In this document: positions 6,838 to 14,902 of the stretch, one piece after another
Layout of the letters: each line of letters starts with the position of its first letter
Numbering within the stretch: the first letter of the stretch is position 1
Source of the DNA: Nonomuraea sp. SYSU D8015
GTDB taxonomy: Bacteria; Actinomycetota; Actinomycetes; Streptosporangiales; Streptosporangiaceae
NCBI RefSeq assembly: GCF_008065375.1
Contig: NZ_VJYI01000014.1
Span: forward strand, 62,001 to 126,000
DNA length: 64,000 nucleotides
Reading direction: 5' to 3'
Position numbers and translations under genes: made by a program
Notes under the pieces: generated by a model
Seen by the model: only the letters and a program-made list of their open reading frames with translations
Databases searched by the model: none
Told to the model about the DNA's origin: nothing

Positions 6838-7712
6838 TGGCGACGCTCGACCAGTGGATCGCCGGCGCCCGCCCGCGCACGCTCCCCAACGCGGTCGTGC
6901 CCGTCATGGTGGGGACCGGCGTGGCGATCGGCGAGGGCGGCTTCGTGTGGTGGCGGGCGATCCTGGCGCTGTTCGTGGCGCTCTCGCTGCAGATCGGCGT
7001 CAACTACGCCAACGACTACAGCGACGGCATCCGGGGCACCGACGACCAGCGGGTCGGCCCGATGCGGCTGGTGGGCTCGCGGGCGGCCACGCCGCGGCAG
7101 GTGCTGGCCGCCGCCCTGGGGTCTTTCGCGCTGGCGGCGGTGCTGGGACTGGTGCTGGTGCTGGTCACGCGGGCGTGGTGGGTGCTGCTCGTGGGTGCGG
7201 CGGCGATCGCGGCCGCGTGGTTCTACACCGGCGGCAAGCACCCGTACGGCTACCGCGGTCTCGGCGAGGTGGCCGTGTTCGTGTTCTTCGGCGTCGTCCC
7301 CGTGGTCGGGACGGCGTACGTGCAGACCGAATCCCTGAGCTGGGCGGCCTTCTTGGCCTCGATCCCGGTGGGGCTGTTGTCGTGCTCCATGCTCGTCGTG
7401 AACAACCTGCGGGACGTGGGCACCGACGGCCAGTCCGGCAAGCGCACGCTGGCGGTCGTGCTGGGGGCCGAGCGCACCCGCACCCTCTACGTGGTGTGCC
7501 AGGTGGTGCCGTTCGTGGTGGCGCTGGCGATGGTGCCGATCACGCCATGGGCCGCGCTGGTGCTGCTCGCCGCGCCGCTGGCGGTCACCCCGATCAGGAC
7601 CGTGCTCGGCAAGGCCGTCGGGCCGGCGCTGATCGCGGTGCTGCAGCAGACGGGCAAGCTGCAGATGGCGTACGGGCTGCTGTTCGCGGTGGGTCTGGCC
7701 ATCGTCTTCTGA
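6837..7712 (+). CDS. menA: 1,4-dihydroxy-2-naphthoate polyprenyltransferase
   Basis: The 291-residue integral membrane protein belongs to the UbiA/MenA prenyltransferases. It joins DHNA to a polyprenyl diphosphate in menaquinone synthesis. Two aspartate-rich sites are visible: NYANDYSDGIRGTDD near residue 56 and NNLRDVGTDGQSGKRTLAV near 185, the latter with the MenA-typical GKRT. The N-terminus WIAGARPRTLPNAVVPVMVG is also characteristic. About eight transmembrane helices follow. The start ATG 6837 overlaps the upstream stop by one base. Confidence 0.95.
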   Translation: MATLDQWIAGARPRTLPNAVVPVMVGTGVAIGEGGFVWWRAILALFVALSLQIGVNYANDYSDGIRGTDDQRVGPMRLVGSRAATPRQVLAAALGSFALAAVLGLVLVLVTRAWWVLLVGAAAIAAAWFYTGGKHPYGYRGLGEVAVFVFFGVVPVVGTAYVQTESLSWAAFLASIPVGLLSCSMLVVNNLRDVGTDGQSGKRTLAVVLGAERTRTLYVVCQVVPFVVALAMVPITPWAALVLLAAPLAVTPIRTVLGKAVGPALIAVLQQTGKLQMAYGLLFAVGLAIVF

Positions 7713-7798
7713 CACCGCCCCATACAGCTCGTGAAGAGCTAGTCTGAAAGGAGGAGGCGGGAGAAGCGGTCCGGACAACCAAGCGCAAGGGGTCTTGA

Positions 7799-8515
7799 TT
7801 GAACCGGCCAAGCGCGCCCACGGACATCGAGGAGTTCGAGCGCGCCCTCGGCGAGTGCGTCGCCATCGCCAGCCGGGCGATGCCCGACTCCCCGATGGTC
7901 AGCATCGCCTTGTGCGCCGAACACGGCCTGCGCACCGTCGCGTGCTCACACGAGCGGGCCGGCCTGCTCGACGAGCTGCAGTCGGCCATCGGGCAGGGGC
8001 CCTGCATCGACGCGCTCGGCACCGGGCAGCCGGTGACGGCCACCGACCTGGGCGCCGACTCCCGCTGGCGCCGGTTCGCCGCCGAGTCCGGCCTGCTCAG
8101 CCTGCATTCCGAGCCGCTGAAGTCCGACGGCAGGCTGCTCGGCGTGCTCACCCTCTATTCGGGCCGGGGCGGGGCCTTCAGTGAGGAGACGCGGGTCGCC
8201 GTGCGCGTGACCGCCGACCACATCGGCCTGCTGTTCCGTACGGCGCTCGACGCGGCCCACATGCGGCAGGTGGCGGCGCAGCTCAAGGAGGCGCTCACCA
8301 CGCGGGCGATCATCGACCAGGCCCTCGGCATCGTCATGGCCCAGCGCCGCTGCACCTCGCACCAGGCGGTCGAGGTGCTGCGCCAGGTCTCCCAGGACAG
8401 GAACGTCAAGCTGCACCAGGTCGCGGCCACGATCGTGGAGAAGGTGACGGGCGAGCCGCCGAAGGAGGCCCGCTTCGAGGATCCGCCGCCACAGGAGGGC
8501 AGCCACCCCCGCTAA
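7799..8515 (+). CDS. GAF-ANTAR domain RNA-binding antiterminator
   Basis: The 238-residue protein has an N-terminal GAF domain (about 10-160, GQGPCIDALGTGQPVTATDLGADSRW) and a C-terminal ANTAR domain (about 170-220, QLKEALTTRAIIDQALGIVMAQRRCTSHQAVEVL...). ANTAR proteins bind dual hexaloop RNA and prevent termination. The predicted start is TTG 7799 with AAGGGG upstream. No phosphoacceptor domain is present, so a ligand or partner at the GAF domain is expected to signal. The gene lies just upstream of the RiPP island and of an AT-rich leader on the same strand. Confidence 0.92.
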   Translation: MNRPSAPTDIEEFERALGECVAIASRAMPDSPMVSIALCAEHGLRTVACSHERAGLLDELQSAIGQGPCIDALGTGQPVTATDLGADSRWRRFAAESGLLSLHSEPLKSDGRLLGVLTLYSGRGGAFSEETRVAVRVTADHIGLLFRTALDAAHMRQVAAQLKEALTTRAIIDQALGIVMAQRRCTSHQAVEVLRQVSQDRNVKLHQVAATIVEKVTGEPPKEARFEDPPPQEGSHPR

Positions 8516-8697
8516 TACCACTGGTTCCCAAAATCCACGACTTTTGCCGACATTTCGAAGAATTTCATTATTACCCAGGGAAATCTCGCCCTTATCGTCA
8601 TAAATCTTGACTCGTCGGGGTATTCGTGAGAGATAGGGACAGGGTGCAGCGCCCGGCCAGCGTAACAATGGGGCGCACGACGCTTAAGAGGTAGCCG
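8516..8697. other. AT-rich leader in front of the radical SAM gene
   Basis: This 182-base stretch is much richer in A and T than its surroundings, with runs such as AATTTCATTATTACCC. It has a TTGACT at about 8609-8614 that could be a -35. I found no precursor peptide gene in it. The bend in composition marks the left edge of the RiPP island. Confidence 0.5.
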
Positions 8698-9930
8698 TTG
8701 TTCGGAAGCCCGGAATCGGAGCCCTTACGCACCAAGGGGTTCCCGGAATTCCTCGACGTCGACGCGTTGCTGGCAGGAGGCTGGGAGCCGCTGCCCTTCC
8801 AGCAGTTCATCCTGAAGGTCCACAGCCGCTGCGACCTCGCCTGCCGCTACTGCTACGTCTACGAGATGGCGGACCAGAGCTGGCGCGAGCAGCCGCGCAG
8901 GATGTCCGACGCCATCGCCGACCGCGCGGTCGAGCGCATCGCGGAACACGCCTCCCGCCACGACCTGGCGGAGATCGACGTCATCCTGCACGGCGGCGAG
9001 CCGCTGCTGGCCGGGCCCGAGCTCATCTCCCGGGTGGTACGCGGGGTTCGCGGCGCGGTGGACACCGGCACGAGGGTCAACGTCAACGTCCAGACCAACG
9101 GCGTCCGGCTCACCGAGGCGTACCTGCGGTTGTTCGAGTCCCTGGAGATCCGCGTCGGCGTGAGCCTGGACGGGGACGCCGCAGGCCAGGACCGGCACCG
9201 CCGTTTCGCCGACGGGCGTGGCAGCCATGCCCTGGTGAGCGAATCGCTGCGACGGCTGACGGCGGGGCCCTACCACCACCTGTTCAGCGGCATCCTGTGC
9301 ACGATCGACGTGCGCAACGATCCCGTGCGCACGTACGAGGCGCTGCTGGAGTACGACCCGCCCGCGGTCAGCTTCCTGCTGCCTCACGGCAACTGGGCGG
9401 ACCCGCCTCCGTTCCGCGAACCCGGCTCGAGCGCGACGCCGTACGCCGACTGGCTGATCCAGATCTTCGACGTCTGGTACGACAGCCCTGTCCTGCAGAC
9501 CGAGATCCGCATGTTCAGGGAGATCATGCGGTTGCTGATGGGCGGCCCTTCCCGCACGGAGACCGTCGGCCTGTCTCCGGTGCGCATGGTCGTCATCGAG
9601 ACCGACGGGAAGATCGAGCAGGCGGACAGCCTCAAGAGCGCCTATCACGGCGCCCCGGAGACCCGGCTGCACGTGCTCAGCGACGATCTGGACCGGGCGC
9701 TGCTGCATCCGGCGATCGTCGCGCGGCAGATCGGGGAGCTCGCTCTCTCCCCCCTCTGCCGCAGCTGCGACATCATGTCCACCTGCGGTGGCGGCCTCTA
9801 CGCGCATCGCTACAGCCCGTCCGCCGGCTTCGCCGAACCGTCGGTCTACTGCGCCGACCTGTACCGGTTGATCACCTACATACGAGACCGGTGCGCTCAG
9901 GACGTGGCGCGGCTGCGAGGGGCGGGCTGA
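8698..9930 (+). CDS. fxsB: FxsB-like radical SAM/SPASM peptide maturase
   Basis: The 410-residue protein has the radical SAM cluster site C45-x3-C49-x2-C52 (SRCDLACRYCYVYEMADQSW), where the YVYEMADQSW extension is characteristic of FxsB and related cyclophane-forming maturases. HGGEPLL follows as the SAM-binding stretch. The C-terminal SPASM region (about 345-395) has cysteines in CRSCDIMSTCGGG and YCADLY for auxiliary clusters. Such enzymes crosslink an aromatic side chain in a ribosomal precursor. The TTG 8698 start has GAGG upstream. Its presumed substrate, the FxsA-like peptide at 12640, is separated from it by the oppositely oriented TPR gene. Confidence 0.9.
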   Translation: MFGSPESEPLRTKGFPEFLDVDALLAGGWEPLPFQQFILKVHSRCDLACRYCYVYEMADQSWREQPRRMSDAIADRAVERIAEHASRHDLAEIDVILHGGEPLLAGPELISRVVRGVRGAVDTGTRVNVNVQTNGVRLTEAYLRLFESLEIRVGVSLDGDAAGQDRHRRFADGRGSHALVSESLRRLTAGPYHHLFSGILCTIDVRNDPVRTYEALLEYDPPAVSFLLPHGNWADPPPFREPGSSATPYADWLIQIFDVWYDSPVLQTEIRMFREIMRLLMGGPSRTETVGLSPVRMVVIETDGKIEQADSLKSAYHGAPETRLHVLSDDLDRALLHPAIVARQIGELALSPLCRSCDIMSTCGGGLYAHRYSPSAGFAEPSVYCADLYRLITYIRDRCAQDVARLRGAG

Positions 9931-9959
9931 CGTCCGCCCCCACGCCGGTGCGCCGCCGA

Positions 9960-12524
9960 TCAGATGGGCGGCGGATCGAAATCGCCGTTGACCCGCTGCC
10001 CTGCGGCCACCGCGAGGGCGTCGGGGTGCTCGCGCCCGAGAAGGGCATCCAGCTGCGGCACGGTCTCGGTCAGGAGCCGCTTGGCCTCTTCCTCGGCCCC
10101 GGTGGCCTGCATGTCCAGTGACAAGTTGGCCGCGCAGATGAGGCTGAGGTAGTGGTCGGGGGTGAAGTACGTCCGGAGCCGGCGCATGGTCTCCTCGCCC
10201 AGCGCGCGGGCTTCGTCGTGCCGGCCCAGCGCGGCCAGATCGTTTTGCAGGTTGACGGCGGAGGTCACGGCGTAGTCGTGATCGCGGCCGAGCAGATCGC
10301 CGAGACCGTGCAACACCTCCTGGTCGAGCTCCTGCGCCCGGGCCGCGTCTCCCGTGAGGCGCAGGAGCAGCGCCAGATTGATCTTGCTGGCATGGACGAA
10401 CGGATGGTTGGCCCCGAAGACCGCGGGATAGTGCTCGAGTGTCCGCCGCACGATCGTCAGCGCCTCTTCGAGGTCGCCGTTCGCGCGCAAGGTGTTGGAC
10501 AGGCCCAAGGCGGCGGCCATCGTGTCGGCGTGCCCGTCTCCGTAGAGACGCTGCAGGCGGTGGTGGGTGTCCCTCATGAGCTGCAGGGCCTCGGTCACGC
10601 GGCCGCTCCTGCGCAACGAGATCGCGAGGTCCTTGGCCGCCAGGAGGGTGCGGGGGTGGTCCTCGCCGAGCTGCGCCACCCCGTAGTTGTAGGCCTCTTC
10701 GGCGATGTTCATCGCCACCTCGAGCTGCCCGCCCAGGCGCACGGCCCTGCTCAGGTTGCTCCACGTCGCCAGCAGGTTGCGCCGGCCGTAGCCGTCCATG
10801 CTGCTCTGGCGGAGATAGGTCTCTTGGAGCATCTTCTGCGCGTGGACGTATTCGCTGGTCAACGTGTAGGCGAGAGCCAGGTTGGCGCGGGCTCGCAGGA
10901 CGACTCTTTCGTTGTCGCCCGACAGGCGCTCGTAACCCTCGACGACCTCGGCGTCGATCTCCTGTGCTTTGCCGAACTCTCCGCGGCCCCGGAGCGCGGC
11001 GGCGTAGCTCTGCTTCCCCCACAGCGTCTCCGGGTGGTCGGGCCCCAGAGACTCCTCCATCATGCCCACGGTCTCCGACATGAGCTCTTGGGCCCTGCTG
11101 TACAGGGTGAGCGCAAGGTAGACGTTGCCCAGGTGGATCCGCGCCACGAGCACGTCGGAATGACGGGGACCGCTCGCTTCCGTCCACTTCTGGATGTACT
11201 CGTTCAGCAGTGCCTGCGCCTGCTGGTAACTGCCGCGTACGTACATATAGCGCACGAGGTCGATCGCGAACTTGCGCACGGCCGGCACCGTGCATTCGAT
11301 GAGACCCGACGGCTCCAGGTGGGCGGCGAGCTCCTCGAACCGGGGCCAGTTGGTCGTCTCGTCGGGGTCGGCCGGCGCGGTGCCGGAAAGAAGCAGGTGC
11401 ACCTCGTGGCGGAACTCGGCGCGCTGGTCCTCCGGGAGTTCGTCGCGCAGCAGCGCCTGATTGAGCCGGTGGACCTGGAGCGTGCGGGTGGTCGGCTCGA
11501 CCTTGACCAGCGCCAGGCTCTCCAGCTGACTCAGCGCCCTGGTCAGCTCGATCGGATCCGACAGGACGGGCGTGAGCCGGGGGCCCGCCACACGGTTGCC
11601 GCGGCGGAAGACGTCGCGCGGGATGGGCTCGGGACCGAAGAACGCGCAGCAGCGCAGCACCTCGACGGCCGCGGGAACGCGGTCTTCGAGCTGGGAGACC
11701 GACAGCTGCCAGGCGGCGGTCATCGACTGCGGGTAGGTCGGCGCCTTTTCCAGGCTGAGCAGGCGGCTCGTCTGCTCTTCGAGCAGCGTCAGATACTCGT
11801 CGACCGACATCAGCGTTCTCGCGAGCAGAGCCGCGGCCTGCTCCAGCGCCAGCGGCAGATCGCCGAGCTTGTCGGCCAGGCGGTCGGCCTCGTCGTCGCC
11901 GATCGCATCGCCCAGACGCCTGTGGAGGAACGCCTTGCTCTCGTCTCGCCTGAACACGTCGACCTCGATGGTCGGCTCGTGGTCGCTCCAGCGCGAGTTA
12001 CGCGAGGTGATGAGGACGTGGCCGGGCCCTCTGGGGAGGAAATCCTTGATGTATTCCGGCTCCTCGGCGTTGTCGAAGATCACCAGCCAGCTCCGGTAAG
12101 GAACCCCGCTTTCGAGCGTGCGGATGACCGCCTGTGTCGCCTGCTCCACACCGGTGCTGGTCGCAGGCGGCAGGCCCAGCGCCTGCGCCATGCCCGCGAG
12201 CACCGACGGGACCAGCAGCGGCTGGTCGGCGGAGACCCACCAGACCAGGTCGTAATGATCGCGGTATTGCCAGGCGTATTCGATCGCCAGCTGGGTCTTG
12301 CCGACGCCGCCGAGGCCCTGTAACGCCTGGGGCTGGGCCACGACGGCGGTCACCGTGTGCATGCTCTTCCTGAGCGCCGCCAGGAGATCCTTGCGGCCGG
12401 TGAAGTTCGGATTGCGTTTGGGGACCCGTTCCCAGACCTTCGGCCCCTGCTTGGGAATGGAATTCTCAGCCACGTCGGCCCTCCGCTCCACCGCCGAAGA
12501 GGTACGGTAACCGTTGGCTACCAT
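9960..12524 (-). CDS. fxsT: FxSxx-system NB-ARC/TPR protein
   Basis: The 854-residue protein has an NB-ARC-type STAND NTPase at the front: Walker A GLGGVGKT at 70-77, Walker B WLVIFDN near 146-152 and the GDLPLALEQAA motif. From about residue 420 it is built of tetratricopeptide repeats (HSDVLVARIHLGNVYLAL, HPETLWGKQSYAAALRG, HPRTLLAAKDLAISLRR, HPFVHASKINLALLLR). It ends in GDFDPPPI. This matches the TPR partner known from FxSxx-COOH peptide clusters, whose role is unproven. ATG 12524 faces the promoter region of the precursor gene, so both probably share control. It converges on fxsB with 29 bases between stops. Confidence 0.88.
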   Translation of the reverse strand: MVANGYRTSSAVERRADVAENSIPKQGPKVWERVPKRNPNFTGRKDLLAALRKSMHTVTAVVAQPQALQGLGGVGKTQLAIEYAWQYRDHYDLVWWVSADQPLLVPSVLAGMAQALGLPPATSTGVEQATQAVIRTLESGVPYRSWLVIFDNAEEPEYIKDFLPRGPGHVLITSRNSRWSDHEPTIEVDVFRRDESKAFLHRRLGDAIGDDEADRLADKLGDLPLALEQAAALLARTLMSVDEYLTLLEEQTSRLLSLEKAPTYPQSMTAAWQLSVSQLEDRVPAAVEVLRCCAFFGPEPIPRDVFRRGNRVAGPRLTPVLSDPIELTRALSQLESLALVKVEPTTRTLQVHRLNQALLRDELPEDQRAEFRHEVHLLLSGTAPADPDETTNWPRFEELAAHLEPSGLIECTVPAVRKFAIDLVRYMYVRGSYQQAQALLNEYIQKWTEASGPRHSDVLVARIHLGNVYLALTLYSRAQELMSETVGMMEESLGPDHPETLWGKQSYAAALRGRGEFGKAQEIDAEVVEGYERLSGDNERVVLRARANLALAYTLTSEYVHAQKMLQETYLRQSSMDGYGRRNLLATWSNLSRAVRLGGQLEVAMNIAEEAYNYGVAQLGEDHPRTLLAAKDLAISLRRSGRVTEALQLMRDTHHRLQRLYGDGHADTMAAALGLSNTLRANGDLEEALTIVRRTLEHYPAVFGANHPFVHASKINLALLLRLTGDAARAQELDQEVLHGLGDLLGRDHDYAVTSAVNLQNDLAALGRHDEARALGEETMRRLRTYFTPDHYLSLICAANLSLDMQATGAEEEAKRLLTETVPQLDALLGREHPDALAVAAGQRVNGDFDPPPI

Positions 12525-12639
12525 CCTAGAGCTTGATTAGTGGCCACGCTTATCACAGAATCATAATAAGAATCGCCATATCTGAATAAGCGCCTGCATG
12601 TCGCCCGATATTTGGATGACCGAAACGGATGGAGTGCAC

Positions 12640-12798
12640 ATGCGTGACAGGCAACACGGACCGGTCGGACTGATCGACATAAGCGACTTGTCGCCGGACG
12701 TGCTGAGCAAAGTCGACAATCCCGCACTCCGGAGCGCCATAGCCTCGCGCCAGTCGGACAATCGGGAGCCGGCCGCAGGCTTCGACAACTTCATCTAG
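12640..12798 (+). CDS. fxsA: FxsA-like RiPP precursor peptide ending in FDNFI
   Basis: The 52-residue peptide has the leader feature of FxSxx-COOH precursors, VGLIDISDLSPDVLSKVDNPALRSAI, followed by a linker and the C-terminus GFDNFI. Canonical precursors end in F-x-S-x-x; here N replaces S. F-D-N would also be a plausible three-residue cyclophane motif (aromatic-x-N). ATG 12640 is preceded by GGATGGAG with a five-base spacer; in-frame ATGs at 12598 and 12616 lack a ribosome site. It is followed 61 bases later by the STAND/TPR gene, likely in one transcript. Confidence 0.8.
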   Translation: MRDRQHGPVGLIDISDLSPDVLSKVDNPALRSAIASRQSDNREPAAGFDNFI

Positions 12799-12859
12799 AT
12801 ATTCAGCTTGGCCGCCACGGGGGACATGCGCGGCACATGCGAAGCGGACGGGGACCGGC

Positions 12860-14902
12860 ATGGGGAATTCCGGCATGAACGGACGGCAGGAAACGCCGGG
12901 ACCATATCGAGGCTTGCGCGCGTTTCGCACCGAGGATCGGGACAGATTCTTCGGACGTGACGAGGAAGCCCACGAAATCCGTAAATTGTGGCAGTCGCAG
13001 CGGCTGACCGTCCTCTACGGCGCTTCAGGAATCGGGAAGACCTCGTTGCTCGAGGCAGGCGTCATGCCGCTGCTGAGCCCTCACAAGGTCGACGTCCTCC
13101 CTCTCGGCCGGGTCTCCTACGGATCGGCCTTCCCGCGAGCGGCGATTCCTCTCCACAACCCGTACGTGCTCGCTCTCCTGGTGTCGTGGTCGCCCCAGAT
13201 ACCGCCCAACCGGCGCGCGGACATGACGATCTCCGAATTCCTGCGGGCCCGGCCGGTCAAGCGGGATGCCTACGGCGACCCCCTCCCCACGCTGGTCGCC
13301 ATCGACCAGGTCGAGGAGCTCTTCGCCAGCGGCCGGCAGCGCCAACTGCACCGTGACTGGTTCTTCGACCAGCTCGCCGATGCGCTGCGCGCCGACCAGG
13401 GGCTGCGGCTTCTGCTGTCGATCCGCACCGACCGGCTGATGGACCTGCTCCCTTATGAATGGGAACTCGGCAACGTGGACCGGCCGGACCTGACGGATCT
13501 GACGGACGAGCAGGAGCCCACCGGGACCGAGTGGGAACGCGTGCCTCTGGAGGCACTGGGCTTCGACAGCGCGTTGGAGGCCCTGCGAGGGCCGATCGAG
13601 GGAACTGGGCTCACGTTCGCCGAGGGCGCGGCCGAGCAGGTCGTCCACGACCTCATCAGGGTCAGGACACGGACTGAGAGCCGGCAACTGGTGCAGGGCG
13701 TGGAGCCTGCCCACCTCCAGGTGGTCGGTGAGTCGTTGTGGAGGTCCCTGCCGCCGGAGACCACCGTGATCACCAGAAGGGATGTGCACCAGCACGCCGA
13801 GCGCGCCCTGTCCGAACACTACGACAGGGAGATCAAGCAGATCGCCGCCGAGCGGTTCGACGGCGACGACCGCAGGCTGAGGACGTGGTTGCGGCTCACC
13901 TTCGGTGACAGGAAGCCGGTCCGCCGCGGCGCGATCAAGACCGCCGGGATCGGCAGGACGGTGATCGCTCTGCTGGTGAAACGGCGGATCCTCAGCGCCG
14001 ACCAACGTATGGGCGAGGGATCGTACGCGCTGGCCTACGATCGCCTGCTCCAGTCCTCCCAACACGACATCGGACGGGTGGACGCTACCCGAAGGCGCCT
14101 CCGGCCGGAGGACCTCCTCCGGGAGGCGGAGGGCGCCCTGGGAGAAGGCGATCTCCTGCAGGCGACCAAACTGGCCGAGGAGGCACTGGTCCGGTCGGAA
14201 GGGAACGACCTGCATGTGCGCGCACAGGCCGAGTCCCTGCTCGGCAACGTCGCTTACGAGCACGGAGAGGTGGAAAAGGCCCTCGCACACTACAGCGCCG
14301 CCGCCAAGAGCTACGAGACCGGCGGGGCTCCGGCCGCCGTTGGTCTCATGCTGATGGCCATGGGGCGGCTGCGGCTGGCACAGGGCTCCCCCGCCGAGGC
14401 CGTACGTGACTTGCGCGCCGCGATGATGCGCGTCCCGACAGATCTCACTATTCAGACAGAGCTGGCCTGGGCGCTGTGGTACGGCGGGCATCCCGACGCG
14501 GCGGTGGGCGTGCTCAACGGCGTGCTCGACAAGGAGGGCAACAACGTCGGCGCCCTGCTGGGCCGCGGTCAGATGCTGGCCGGCATGGGAGGCCGCGACG
14601 AGGCCGAGGCGGCGCTGCGCGACCTGGAGAGGGCCGAGCCGCTGCGGTGGCCGTTCGCCAAGGTGGCTCACGCCCTCGCGCTCGCGCGGACCGACCGCGT
14701 GGACGAAGCCCAGCAAGAGATGGTGGAGGCGCTGGCGGAGGCGGTCGACCACGGCCCGCTGCTGCTCTACGCGGCCCGCGTGGAGCACCTAGCGGGCAAG
14801 TTCACGTCCGCTACGGGTCTCGCCAGGCGGGCGATCTCCGCGAAGGAGCCGGCGCTTCCCGGTCACCTGGCCAGGCCCGCTCGAGAGCTCGCCGCTCTGT
14901 GA
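12860..14902 (+). CDS. nSTAND1-type NTPase with TPR repeats
   Basis: The 680-residue protein opens with PGPYRGLRAFRTEDRDRFFGR, the hallmark entry of nSTAND1 NTPases, then Walker A GASGIGKT (54-61) and Walker B TLVAIDQVEEL (144-154). A winged-helix-like segment follows around 330-400 and TPR repeats run from about 415 to the end (ALGEGDLLQATKLAEEAL, LGNVAYEHGEVEKALAHY, ELAWALWYGGHPDAAVGVL). It has no obvious nuclease, protease or TIR effector. It is probably co-transcribed with the FxsA-like precursor, which suggests a role in handling or sensing the modified peptide (inference). Its 3' end overlaps the convergent MFS gene by 114 bases. ATG 12875 is an alternative start. Confidence 0.85.
   Translation: MGNSGMNGRQETPGPYRGLRAFRTEDRDRFFGRDEEAHEIRKLWQSQRLTVLYGASGIGKTSLLEAGVMPLLSPHKVDVLPLGRVSYGSAFPRAAIPLHNPYVLALLVSWSPQIPPNRRADMTISEFLRARPVKRDAYGDPLPTLVAIDQVEELFASGRQRQLHRDWFFDQLADALRADQGLRLLLSIRTDRLMDLLPYEWELGNVDRPDLTDLTDEQEPTGTEWERVPLEALGFDSALEALRGPIEGTGLTFAEGAAEQVVHDLIRVRTRTESRQLVQGVEPAHLQVVGESLWRSLPPETTVITRRDVHQHAERALSEHYDREIKQIAAERFDGDDRRLRTWLRLTFGDRKPVRRGAIKTAGIGRTVIALLVKRRILSADQRMGEGSYALAYDRLLQSSQHDIGRVDATRRRLRPEDLLREAEGALGEGDLLQATKLAEEALVRSEGNDLHVRAQAESLLGNVAYEHGEVEKALAHYSAAAKSYETGGAPAAVGLMLMAMGRLRLAQGSPAEAVRDLRAAMMRVPTDLTIQTELAWALWYGGHPDAAVGVLNGVLDKEGNNVGALLGRGQMLAGMGGRDEAEAALRDLERAEPLRWPFAKVAHALALARTDRVDEAQQEMVEALAEAVDHGPLLLYAARVEHLAGKFTSATGLARRAISAKEPALPGHLARPARELAAL

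Noticed and set aside
8725..11295. Minus-strand frame of 856 codons crossing fxsB and part of fxsT
   Set aside because: It spans two real genes on different strands and has only Arg/Gly/Ala-rich sequence.
10152..12323. Long open frame (723 codons) antisense to the FxsT-like gene
   Set aside because: High-GC codon bias keeps the opposite frame open; the translation is Arg/Gly/His-rich with no domain, whereas the minus-strand protein has P-loop and TPR motifs.
12598..12798. Longer form of the precursor peptide starting at ATG 12598
   Set aside because: No ribosome site; ATG 12640 has GGATGGAG at good spacing and gives a typical FxsA length.
13025..14788. Minus-strand frame of 587 codons opposite the STAND/TPR gene
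   Set aside because: No motif; the plus strand has Walker A/B and TPR features.
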